A DNA stretch of 31,141 nucleotides from Zygnema cylindricum (GCA_037447655.1 JBBHKE010000470.1:1-31141); one strand, 5' to 3'; shown: positions 19,817 to 29,219, numbered from the stretch's first letter. Numbers and translations: made by a program. Notes: generated from the sequence alone by a model not told the origin.

Positions 19817-19869
19817 CGTCCAGTGATTAATTACTCTCCTCGGGGAGGAGAGTAATCAATCACCGGACG
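19817..19869. repeat. Near-perfect hairpin: 25-bp arms, 3-nt loop
   Basis: The arms CGTCC..TGATT.ATTACTCTCCTC and their complement differ at only two positions. The inner 12 pairs (ATTACTCTCCTC, GGG, GAGGAGAGTAAT) are perfect. It could form a stable cruciform or RNA hairpin; no gene next to it suggests a function. Confidence 0.93.
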
Positions 19870-20635
19870 TGTAAAATGTTTACGCGTGGAAAGGTCACGT
19901 ACGGGCCGCGCGCGTTCGGACAGGTGGGAATCAAATCCAACGAAAACCACCAAAAAAAGTATTTGTTGAAGAATGTGTCGTGACGCCTCTTCCACGATCC
20001 GCTGACATCCGGAATTTATGGCGCCACGACGAAACACGAACGACAAAATAGTTTCGAAAAATACAAAACACGAACGTACAAATTGTACATTCACCTAATT
20101 TAATTTTGCGGCTGGATGTACGGATCAGATATTGTGCTTTTGGAACCTTTGACTTCGTCAGAACATGAAACTACGTGCGTCCAATCGAAAGAAAGCACGT
20201 ACGCGATAGATTCCATTGGTGACACGACTTGATGGAGAAGTGAACGAAGTATTACTGCCAGGAAACGTTTCCGTACGATTACTGTCGGCGCCTGATGGAG
20301 GGTTACCCTAATTATGTTTTTAAGGTGGTTTTACGCGTCTCAAAAAGTGTTTCTGGATCGATTGCTGGATTTGGACGAATCAGATAACTTTGACGCCGAA
20401 ATTCGTTTCTCAAAACTTTTAAGGTTTTTTTGTGAATTTTGAATCTTTTAGAATTTATTCTTCCCAAAAATTTGTACGCGTCAAAAACCATTGGCTCGCT
20501 TGATTTTCCGCGGCTATCACAATCATTGAGTTTTGTCGGGTAATATAGTTGCATGTCGTCACGTGTTGCCATACGGTCCGAGTTTGACCGACAAGTCCTC
20601 CGATCTTGACGCAGATTCTATTGGAGGCAGGTTCC

Positions 20636-20922
20636 GTACCGTACCGCACGCGTGAAGCTTGTGACCGCGCAAGAAGACAAGTGCATGACTTCTCTTTTAT
20701 GTTTTGCGACAAAGAGACCAAAGTACAGTACGGCTTTAGTGTCTTTGTCTCCGGTATTTCCGGCTCAAACGGACAGAATATGACGACTACAGTACAGTAC
20801 TAACTGTACTGCAGTACTGTAATTTGGATCGTCATCAGGAGCAGGCCGTACCAGAAGACTGACGCAGAGTGGACAAAAGTACGAAACGAGGCCATCAAGG
20901 TGCCGGACTACCCTGCCGTACA
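20636..20922. repeat. Cluster of 11 GTAC sites with a nested hairpin
   Basis: I count 11 GTAC tetramers in about 290 bp, where about one is expected by chance. Four fall in the imperfect hairpin at about 20789-20820, of the form TACAGTACAGTAC / GTACTGCAGTACTGTA. GTAC is the core recognised by plant SBP-box (SPL) proteins and of copper-response elements, but no gene lies close by. Confidence 0.8.
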
Positions 20923-21100
20923 TGCCACCGGTGTGCAGCGTATAGGGTAGGTTCACATGCGGGAAATGCGGCAAATCCAGCGTCAGATATCGTACGGAAG
21001 GTTTTGCGCAGCGAAACCAGCGGTTAGCCATGTTTGGCTGTTTGCGCCTTTCAATGACGTCTCGTACGGAAAAGTACCGCGAAAGCAATTAGAATGGATT

Positions 21101-21668
21101 ACTACACCGCCAATCGCTATTAGCGTAGAAGTTTCTTAGCGTACATGAAAAATTACCGTGGTTTACGCTAATTAAGAATTTGAAAATTTTGAAAAAAAAC
21201 ATACATTCTAATTGTTTAATAATTCTAATTTGGATCTTTGAAAAAAATAAATGTCGGTCGCATGCATGCTTACACTAATATAGGTGTTCGTACAAAATCT
21301 TACAAATCGTACACAAATCGTACGTTCACACAGTCGAAACGTGGTTGCTGGACGAATATGTGCGAACTTGATATTTGACAACCCGATTAGACCCCCTTTT
21401 TAGAGCGCACATTCTCATGCGTCCCCGGCTACTAAAACTCATCAATTATACTTTTTCACTTAAAAAGGTACGATTTTGTACGGTCTGACATTGTCCGTAC
21501 ACCACACTAATTAACTGATGGCGTACTTCCATTTTGTCCGGTACTAAAGAATTAACCCTAAATAGAGTAAAGAAAAAAATAGAATGAACTACGCTAATGG
21601 AGAATAAAATAAAAAAAAAGCGGGACGGAATTAGCGTACACAACGCTAATAGCGATTGGCGGTGTAGT
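21101..21668. mobile_element. Intact 568-bp non-autonomous TIR element, copy c
   Basis: Perfect 26-bp terminal inverted repeats occupy 21101-21126 and 21643-21668. The left end begins ACTACACCGCCAATCGC and continues TATTAGCGT. There is no coding capacity. Internal blocks are shared with the interrupted copy b (1835-2021 and 8145-8300). The module GTACGATTTTGTACGGT ... CCGTACACCACACTA also recurs inverted at about 23640-23700. I see no convincing target-site duplication, so the superfamily is left open. This copy is the reference for the family in the window. Confidence 0.92.
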
Positions 21669-21883
21669 GTAATCGACTAATCAGACCGCTGTCACTTGTC
21701 CGATTTCCAAGAGAGTAAATGATGCGACGTCACTTTTCCGGGAGAATCTGATTGCTTGCTGATGGCGGCTCCGCAATTCCTGGAGACTTTCAAGACCAAC
21801 GGACACCAAGGATAAAGCCGAGAAATAACGCAACAGGATCGCAGCCGTTCACATTGGAAAAAGCCTACGGTGCATCGTCACGT

Positions 21884-22123
21884 TTCCTATTTTGTGATAA
21901 TCAGGCAGCAATCGCTATTTCTGCCAATCCTAAACACCATTTTAAAGCCAAACACATGGACATCAGACTCAGCTTTTTTAGAGAGAAAGTAGAAAGCAAA
22001 ATAATCAGTTTAGAGTACAGACCAGATAGTGAGATGGTAGCAGATATGATGACCAAACCTGTGCCTTCCCCTAAGCTATTTTTTTGCAGGGAGAAGTGTG
22101 GTCTGAAATTAAAGATTGACTAG
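21884..22123 (+). pseudogene. Ty1/copia RNase H C-terminus, remnant
   Basis: The frame reads LFCDNQAAIAIS, HFKAKHMDIRLSFFREKV and LEYRPDSEMVADMMTKPV, the standard C-terminal RNase H block at the end of copia-type pol. The frame is open and ends in TAG at 22121, eight purine-tract bases before the polypurine G-run. The in-frame extension upstream (from 21752) has no copia similarity, so the element is truncated near 21884. In the full element this domain removes RNA from the RNA-DNA hybrid; here only about 80 residues survive. Confidence 0.92.
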
Positions 22124-22136
22124 AAAATAAGGGGAG
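22124..22136 (+). other. Polypurine tract of the copia remnant
   Basis: AAAATAAGGGGAG directly follows the pol stop codon and directly precedes TGTAGAAAC, the probable start of the 3' LTR. The spacing is typical of copia elements. Confidence 0.8.
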
Positions 22137-22300
22137 TGTAGAAACTAATGGTTTTATTAGTATTTTCTAGGTCTGAAAAGAAATATAGAAGTCGAGGCAG
22201 TCTATCTCTAACTTCTCTCTCCAACTCTCAAACTTGTCGCAGTCACTGAGAAATTGGAGAGGAAGCTAGAGCCATGGCTACCTTGGCTATCCTGAGGTTT
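22137..22300 (+). repeat. Partial or complete 3' LTR of the copia remnant
   Basis: Starts TGTAGAAACTAATGG directly after the polypurine tract. The right end is not defined because no second LTR is present for comparison; 22300 is an estimate. A pyrimidine-rich stretch at 22200-22240 would fit the R/U5 region. Confidence 0.55.
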
Positions 22301-22430
22301 ACGGGAAATTATATTAGGGTTTATTTATTTAAGTAAAAGTCATGTGCCGGCGGCAGGATTTGATCCTTGTACCTACCGGCCGGCAGGCAGGAAATAGCCG
22401 GTAGCCTTAGCCGTTTAGTCTAGCGGTAGT
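22270..22430 (-). mobile_element. tRNA-derived SINE-like fragment
   Basis: On the minus strand a B-box-like word (GGATCAAATCC, about 22355-22366) follows an A-box-like region (GGCTAAGGC). Downstream lies GCCATGGCT (about 22272). The SINE-like piece at 27684-27810 has the same order: A box, B box, then GCCATGGC about 80 bp on. That similarity is the main support. The promoter boxes are imperfect and the tail is unclear. A tRNA gene is ruled out because the acceptor stem cannot be formed. Confidence 0.35.
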
Positions 22431-22934
22431 GTTACGTATCATATAGTTTGATATTTATTTAAATATGTATACGTGCGATAAACCATTTAACTGAAATGAA
22501 TTACGGGATACATAGATCCAGTAATATATAATGTACGACTTACGGTACGGACAAAAATCAGTACCGCGCATTTGTTTCGTAAATGAAACAAATACCGCGC
22601 ATGTATTTATTACGGCTACGATTAAAGCCGAATTTAATCGGACGGCCGGGATTAGCGCCGAGATCGCGGAGGAAGATTTCGGCGGTTTGTGGCCATCGCC
22701 ACATCGGATGACGCGTGGCGAAATTCCGTTGGATTGTGGAATCTCCGGAGATTATGGCACCGAATCCGGATTTGACATGTGTCGACATTTTGGCCATGTC
22801 GTACAATGTCCGTACATAAAGTACACCGGCAGCTGTACTTTTGCGTACGGAACTCAATTCTGATTGGTTCCGTACATCAGTAGATAGAGTCTGTGAGAGA
22901 GATAGGACTTAGAAAAATTAGAAGATAGGACCCC

Positions 22935-23179
22935 CTCTCCCAGAGAGCTTCTGTACAAAAGGTCAACTTTGACCCTCCATAACTTACTGCTCAGGGGAGC
23001 AAATTAATAGATTCTTTTTGCTATCGACTCAGGGGAGTCTTGTCTTCACAAGGGTGAAGTTGGTCAGGGTTTTTGTCTGCCAGGGTGGCAGTTATTTTTG
23101 CTTAAACACAAAGGGGTCAGGATTATCCTAGAGGCTTCTTGGAAGCTGTCCACTCTGAGGACTTATGGAGGTCTCAGAG
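22935..23179 (+). repeat. Array of nine short perfect or near-perfect hairpins
   Basis: The hairpins are: 22935-22947 CTCTC-CCA-GAGAG; 22961-22974 GGTCAA-CT-TTGACC; 22989-23000 GCTC-AGGG-GAGC; 23026-23039 GACTC-AGGG-GAGTC; 23044-23059 CTTCAC-AAGG-GTGAAG; 23077-23091 CTGCCA-GGG-TGGCAG; 23119-23129 AGGAT-T-ATCCT; 23134-23146 GCTTC-TTG-GAAGC; 23153-23179 CTCTGAG...CTCAGAG. Stems differ from one another but four loops centre on AGGG or AAGG. There is no matching ORF. It could be a structured RNA leader, a palindromic-repeat cluster or part of an unknown element. Confidence 0.75.
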
Positions 23180-23188
23180 TTTCACATC

Positions 23189-23252
23189 GGAAGCCGCAAA
23201 AAAATATTTGACAGAGGATATTGTTTCACGCTTCTGTTGTCATCCACTAACC
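23189..23252 (+). repeat. Dispersed repeat, mate of 1403-1466
   Basis: Aligns without gaps to the minus strand of 1403-1466 at roughly 70-75% identity. It begins ten bases after the hairpin array and falls within an open frame of 126 codons (23139-23519) that has no recognised domain. Confidence 0.45.
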
Positions 23253-23619
23253 ATTCTGACATTTTCGTACGCTTTTACAAATTTTAAGTTTCGTCCACCC
23301 GTACAGATTTTATTCAATACGTCGCACGAGCCATTTTTTACCTTCGCTGGTACAAATATGTGGTCACAATTCGTTGTTAACGATTCTTTGAATATTACCA
23401 AAATTGTATTCACCGATTACGTGGACCAATCAAAGTGTGCCACACAAATGATATGTTGGTTATGGATTCAACATAATGGAAACGACGGCTTCAGTAAACA
23501 AATTCTTGACGTTTACTGAGACCGCCTACTGGAATAACGCTCTCAATCGACTCGGTCTGTAGAGTTGGCCGTAAGATTACAGAAACGTCTGATGGGACTT
23601 CACCCTAAGAATCTGGTGA

Positions 23620-24075
23620 ATTAACGTTAATAATTCTGATTTATGATCTTTTTGAGTAGTGTGGTGTACGGAAATGTCAGTCCGTACAAAATGGTACTTT
23701 AGTACGAAATATGGACTAAAATAATCGCGATCGCATGTAAACTGCGCTCAGAATAAAATGCACAATGAAATCATATCTATTTTAGTGTGAAAATATTGAT
23801 CACGTGTTAGTTTTAAGAGAAAAAACCCAAATTAGAGTTATGAATAAATTAGAGTAAAAAGACGCGACGGAGTACGATTTGTTAGATTTTGTACTTTGAC
23901 CTGTTTTCCTCTGAAGATCTTTGCAGGCATATCCGTTGTACCCAAATCAGCGTTACGGATAAATTAGAGTAAACTTTTTTTTTCGAGAATCTTGAAAAAC
24001 TCAAATTAGCGTTAATAACGTTGATTCAAACACTAATATTTTCTAAACGGTAATATCGATTGGGGATGTAGTAAA
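23620..24075 (-). mobile_element. Degenerate TIR-element relative, copy d
   Basis: The reverse complement of about 23640-23700 matches the internal module of copy c (CATTTTGTACGG.CTGACAT.TCCGTACACCACACTA). The right end, about 24049-24073 (GGTAATATCGATTGGGGATG plus TAGT), resembles the family terminal repeat. The middle is poorly conserved, so both ends may not belong to one insertion. Confidence 0.5.
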
Positions 24076-24316
24076 TCAATGCCCGTTACACGTGACATGG
24101 ACCGTTTCAAAATGTCTAAGAAATATTCTTGAAGTCAGTTCGGACATTTGTAAACACAAGCCAAAACAAAACAACGATTGACTAACGCCACGAAATCATA
24201 CTGCTTTAAAAGAACAGCTAGCTTATGAGCTGCTAGCATTTTATGAGCGGACGGTCACGAACAAACGATGTACGGCTGAAGACTCATTAGTGTCATTGGA
24301 GGCTTTGTCTATATTC

Positions 24317-24905
24317 TAGTGATGTGTATCGGGAAAAAAATTATCGCAATAACACCGTTACCGATAGTTATCGGTATCGAACGGTCAGAGGTGCCAATAT
24401 ATCAGTCCGAGAACAACAAATTCCTTATCGGCAACAGTTTATAGTTCTAAAACTACAGTACCAAAACGAATAAATTAAATTACATTGTAAATTTGTAAAA
24501 TCAAACTTTTTCAAAAACCAGACGAACAGAGCAACAAAAACAAATATGTCAGCACTGCCGCCATTTACTACCATTTCTAAAGAAATAATATCAAAAAGAC
24601 ATTCAGGAAGGGTATGGGAGCGTGGAACCCAAGTAAAACCTCTTTAAATTATAAATAATCAAAAAAATACATTTTTTTTCTCAAAATCGGGGGAAAGAGG
24701 GTCCGCTGCGCGTCAGGGGAATAACCCGTACAGTTGAGTGTACCAGTCGTATATTTGGATGTACGGTCCGTACAGTTACCGCCAATAGTTATCGATATCG
24801 GCCATAACTCCGATGTCGATATATCGTGCAAATATATCGATTATCGGCGACCCGAAAAATGGCCCATATCGGTTATCGTCAAAACCTTGCCGATACACAA
24901 CACTA
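24317..24905. mobile_element. hAT-like non-autonomous DNA transposon
   Basis: The left end TAGTGATGTGTATCGG and the right end (reverse complement TAGTGTTGTGTATCGG) form 16-bp terminal inverted repeats with one mismatch. They are flanked by 8-bp direct repeats CTATATTC (24309-24316) and CTAAATTC (24906-24913), seven of eight identical. Short hAT-type ends and an 8-bp target duplication fit the hAT superfamily. The element is 589 bp with no transposase. Near both ends are many ATCGATA/TATCGG words (subterminal repeats), as is usual for transposase binding in hAT elements. Confidence 0.85.
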
Positions 24906-24985
24906 CTAAATTCATTGATAGGATCGTGCAACCGAGATCTGACGGCCAAAATGATTGTCGAAGAGGTACTTTCAAAGTTACCTGA

Positions 24986-25119
24986 TTGGTGAGGTCGCCC
25001 AAGGGGGCAAAGTTGCCCGTTTGCTGACGTCGGCCGAGGGACAAAGTCCCCGTTTGCTAACGTTGGTCGAGGGACCAAGTTACCCATTTGGTGACGTCGC
25101 CCGAGAGGTACGTCGTTCA
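24986..25119. repeat. About 34-bp tandem repeat, 3.5 copies
   Basis: Units begin TTGGTGAGGTCGCCC, TTTGCTGACGTCGGCCGAG, TTTGCTAACGTTGGTCGAG and TTTGGTGACGTCGCCCGAG, each followed (except the last) by a GGG.CAAAGT-like end. The TGACGT core recurs. Translation gives repeated peptides on both strands, with no family recognised. Confidence 0.85.
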
Positions 25120-26701
25120 AGGTTTGCAGATAAACAAAAACTCGACCTACTTTAAGGTTTTCAAACGGACGACCAAAGGTATAGAATTTGTATAAAGATG
25201 AATATTTTGGATAATTTGGAGAGCACCACGTACCATGTAAAGAGCCCCAAAACAAAGCAATCAGGAAAGGAACACGTGGAGAGTTGCGGGATTACTTTTT
25301 CGTTGTTTGGTCAGACATGTCATTTCCATATTTCTTCGAGGTAAGGGTAGTCTTCCATTATAGAAAAAGTGGCGTTGTTTATTGGATGTCATACTTTTTT
25401 ATACAAATTTGTATCATTTTTTGTTTGTTAGACATAACATCTTTACTTGATACCCGTCTGGATGCTCTAATGTTATAGGCGTAATTCCTGATCGCTGGAT
25501 GTTTCGCTTTTTCAAATCCGCGAAGCAATCGCACAAATCATCAAGTGAGTGGCTAATCTCCTCCTTCAAAATAGTGGAGGACAAAGTAAGAATGAGCGTT
25601 TGCTTCGAAATCACCGAATCAGACAGTCAACGTTGTCGCCCAAAAGTTTGGAGAGTTTTATCGAATCGTAGTAAATATGATTTCTTAAAATAAATAAAGG
25701 TAGTACAACCTTGTACAAAATTTTGAAGAAACATATCGAATCTCAATAAACATGATTTTAAGAAACAAAAAAAAGCAGTACAGCCTTGTATAAAAATGAA
25801 CTTTTTCTAGTAAACAACCTCACTTTCGCCTGATAGAGGTTCACACTAACTTTTTTTTCCCTGTTTAGAACCGTCCATGGCATTTTCCCGGAAATATAAT
25901 TATTAACCCTAAAAAAGTAGTCATGGTAATTATTCCTCAACGTTGATAGTTATTTGAGATATATTGCCCGATATTTGGTCCAATGCACCATGACAAAAAT
26001 AAATCGCATTATTTGAAGTGTATCGATGGACAAGAGAAGTATTCTCAAGTCAATAATTTGAATTATAATATTTGATTGCTAAAATATTGATGTTAGATAT
26101 TAATGTTAACTTTAGGCGATCACTCTAATCATTGGCCTACAGTTAGAGTAGACATGCCTCAAGTATACATTAGAAATGGTGCCGATATGTGAATCACAAG
26201 AGTTCAAAATAGGGAGAAGGAAAGATGTACACAGAAAGAAAAGGCATGTTTAAACAACTTTGAATAGACAGATAAAAGTAGGAATTAGAATTGTCTCTTA
26301 GACACTGCTACATTAAAAGTGGATTCTCCTCCACCATCACCTAACAATTTGTTGTAAAACAAGATATAAAAGTGTGAACTTCTTCTTATGTTATGCTTTC
26401 CACTTATATGATTGTGCACCCCAATCCAATGATGCATGTGTGCACTTGTGGTCCAATGTCTGTATGACAAATGTACAATTTCAGCCGTTGGTGGCCGCTC
26501 CTCAAAATGCGTCAGTTTTCATTGCAAAGTATGTTTCGCGGAATCGTCAAACTAGAGTCCATACAACTCGCTTCGTCAGTCTGTACAAAAATGTCGCTTC
26601 AATTTTTGTACTTAATATTTTTCGAGATCGTATAAAATCAACAGATTATAGTATGTTCCATGAGTTCGTAAAATCACACGTGGAGAAACACAAAACTTTA
26701 A
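25120..26701. other. Non-coding stretch, no gene recognised
   Basis: Frames on both strands at 25414-25693 (about 65 codons each) and at 26374-26802 (142 codons, running into the next element's terminal repeat) have no recognisable domain and no supporting context. Nothing else can be assigned. Confidence 0.5.
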
Positions 26702-27683
26702 GGGAATTGATCATGGCAGTGACTATTTTGGCTGCGCACAGTCAGTTAAGTCTCCTTGTCAAAGATTGTACGTACGTTTTAAGTACACATTGGTACAATT
26801 AAAGTACCGTTGAGTTTAAATTTGACAGTCAATTAGTTGAACTGCTTTGATTTTCGGAATATTATTACAACCAGTTAAAATTCTGTCGCGCTTGCGATCG
26901 TCGACGTCATATTATAGCTTCATTTGGTCGCGCGTGACGACTCGCTTTTTTTTCTTATTTAGTTTGATACTTTTACTGGGTCCGCTTTATTCGTTGATGT
27001 TCAAATCGTGCGTTTTTTTTCAATTAATCCGATTTCTTCGTCTAATTCGTGACTGTTGAAAAAATTGCAAAAAAACGCAATTTTTTTTCTGTCCGGTAAA
27101 CTTAACGGAAAATTTTCGGTAAAAGTACAGTGTTTCACGTAAAATGTACGTTTTTTTACAGAAATGTACCGAATTTGACGGAAACATACATCGCAGTTAT
27201 TAGTACTTTCTGTCCAGTAAATTGAACAGAAATTTCACGGAACATGTACGTAATTTTTTCGAAAATGTACGGACATTTTCAAAAGAGACGTTGAAATGTC
27301 AAACTATTTGCGCGCGGTAAGTTTGGAAACTGTACGAACGCCTTCTTCATTTTTTTTTTAAAGAAGCCGCCATGGAATGTTGAAAACGGAACCGCAAGGA
27401 AGCCGCCTCCTTCTGTCTTACCCTCCTCCCTCCCAATATTTTTACTTTCCTCTCTTCCACACTTCGACAGAAGCAACCATGCCCAAAAATTGAGGAGAGG
27501 AGTGGGAGCACGTGAAGGCTACAAACAGTGGGATTCTTGTGGCCAACCTATTATGCGTCTGTATTTATTGCAACTTCAAATGTATTTCGTGAAATGCTGA
27601 ATGTAAAAAATGTCATTCGTACATGGTTTGTACTTTATTTTTTTGCAGTCGTATGCTGTATGAAAGATAGAGAGAGAAAGGGG

Positions 27684-27810
27684 CCATGGCTGCCTGTAAG
27701 ATAGATAGTATCAGATAGACGGACTTTGACAAACTTTTTGGCGTTGGCCGAGATTTGAATCTAGCACCACGCCATTTCTCAAAAGCCTAGCTTCATTACC
27801 AGTCGATGAG
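27684..27810 (-). mobile_element. tRNA-derived SINE-like insertion
   Basis: On the minus strand the sequence GACTGGTAATGAAGC (A-box region, 27790-27804), GCTAGGCTTTTGAG, GCGTGGTGCTA and GATTCAAATCT (B box, 27751-27761) follows the order and spacing of a tRNA-derived pol III promoter. GCCATGGC lies about 70 bp further on, as at 22272. It is nested in the inverted-repeat element. Ends and tail are not resolved. A functional tRNA is unlikely because the acceptor stem is not formed. Confidence 0.5.
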
Positions 27811-28151
27811 GAAATTCTGATACACACATAGAGTGTGATACATATTTACACATTTAAAATTGTTTAGCGCTCATTTAATGGGAAACCTACAAACTGCGGT
27901 ATTTGTAAATTTCATTTTTTTTACATGTACGGAATAGTACGGATGAAAATTCATTAACGATTTTAACTATTTTTTAAAATCGTTCAATGCGTTCGTTACG
28001 TATAATTCGCGCGTTTGAATCGTGCGTAAAATGCGTTTTGAACAACTATAGTTTTTTTAGTGTCCAAAGTATATTTCGTTTCATTAGTCCTTTAGTTTTG
28101 AGAGGTTTCATTTCACGTCGTTCTTCAATTTGCGTCAAAGTTCAATGTAAC

Positions 28152-28223
28152 GATGCTCACGTAAAGTGAGAAAGTGATGCTCACGTAAAGTGAGAAAGTG
28201 ATGCTCACGTAAAGTGAGAAAGT
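28152..28223. repeat. 24-bp tandem repeat, three exact copies, each with a hairpin
   Basis: GATGCTCACGTAAAGTGAGA plus AAGT occurs at 28152-28175, 28176-28199 and 28200-28223 without changes. Each unit contains CTCAC-GTAAA-GTGAG. It lies just inside the right terminal inverted repeat of the element at 26702-28514. Confidence 0.95.
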
Positions 28224-28514
28224 GACTGTGCGCAATAATTTTATTACATGTGTTTGTTTTGTTACTATAAACCTTCGCCGGCTGTGTGAATTGTTGATTA
28301 TATTATGACGGTCGACGTTCGCAAGCGCGGGAAAATTTTAACCAGTTGTTACAATATTCTGAAAATCAAAGCTGCTCAATTGATTGACCGTCAAATTTAA
28401 ACTCAACGGTACTTTAATTGTACCAATGTGTACTTAAAACGTACGTACAATCTTTGACAAGGTGACGTAAGTGACTATGCGCAACCAAAATAGTCACTGC
28501 CATGATCAATTCCC

Positions 28515-29219
28515 AACTATAAATACACATGTAAATGTTACAGTAACGAAGTATCCACGACACATATTTCCTCACCCTGTACAAACACTAATTGAACAAG
28601 AAGACACAAAAACCATAAAAACATACAACACAAAACACAAAAACCTTGAAAAACATGTCTGTTTCCGTATTTTAACGACAAAAATTGTGATCGACAAATT
28701 GACAAATCGTAGTTAGTGTGGATATAGCAAGAATTTGTTTTCATTCAAACATACATTATTGCAAGCTCTTGTGCGAATGCATTATTTTTTGCGACGAGTA
28801 CAATGATTGGCCATAAGCCCAACCAAAAAAAATATTCAATTTGTCTTAAAAATATTTGTCGCCTAAACAGGGAAAAAACATTTAATTTGTCACTTTATAC
28901 TTGTCGTGCTTTGCGTAATAAATTGCCAAACGTATGCAACGGATATTCAATGTGACAATCTGTCAATTATTTCCGTGGAATATGAGCAAATAAAGCAATT
29001 ATATTCCTAATTTTATTCGTTAGTTTTTGATTTTAACTTTTTGTTGCTGTTAGGAACTCTTAAAAATAATGTTCCATTCCTAATGGCCCAGGCTTCTTAA
29101 TATAAGAACCTATGGAGTTTCTACTCAATACTCTTCCTATTAAAGACGATCATCTCGTTTCCTAAAATATTTGACTAAGTGGACTTTAAAAATAAACAAC
29201 ACAAGTTTCGGTTTAAACT
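28515..29219. other. Intergenic stretch downstream of the GDSL gene
   Basis: AT-rich, no recognisable gene. It should include the 3' UTR and poly(A) site of the minus-strand GDSL gene. I see no single convincing signal. Confidence 0.5.

Larger units (their letters stand above)
19111..21100. other. Non-coding, GTAC-rich stretch
   Basis: No recognisable gene; all frames are 107 codons or fewer and lack domains. It contains a long hairpin (19817-19869), a dense cluster of GTAC words (20636-20922), and a segment at about 20495-20545 that resembles 13770-13815. It may be an old, unclassified mobile element. Confidence 0.5.
26702..28514. mobile_element. 1.8-kb element with about 225-bp terminal inverted repeats (MULE- or foldback-like)
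   Basis: 26702-26926 reappears as the reverse complement of about 28288-28514 at roughly 90% identity. Both ends start GGGAATTGATCATGGCAGTG and share an exact block of more than 60 bp around GTACGTACGTTTTAAGTACAC. Flanks AACTTTAA (26694-26701) and AACTATAA (28515-28522) agree at seven of eight positions and may be the target-site duplication. The interior has no transposase and no recognised captured gene. It holds a SINE-like piece and a 24-bp tandem repeat. Long inverted repeats favour a Mutator-like or foldback element, although Mutator normally gives a 9-bp duplication. Confidence 0.82.

Noticed and set aside
21752-21883. N-terminal extension of the copia frame, as a possible new fusion gene
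   Set aside because: The extension has no similarity to copia pol or any family I know, and the start is simply the first in-frame codon. A chance fusion at the truncation point is simpler.
22395-22430. tRNA-Gly-like D arm (TAGTCTAGCGGTAGTG) on the plus strand
   Set aside because: No anticodon or T arm follows on the same strand.
22531-22863. 110-codon plus frame with a 99-codon frame opposite
   Set aside because: No family features; both strands are open over the same GTAC-rich stretch, which suggests chance.
23139-23519. 126-codon plus-strand frame
   Set aside because: It spans the end of the hairpin array and a diverged repeat, with no domain recognised. Kept only as part of the repeat observation.
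26374-26802. 142-codon plus-strand frame
   Set aside because: It crosses the boundary of the inverted-repeat element at 26702, so it cannot be a conserved host gene as it stands.
28152-28223. CRISPR-like array
   Set aside because: Units are directly adjacent with no spacers, in a plant genome. It is a tandem repeat.
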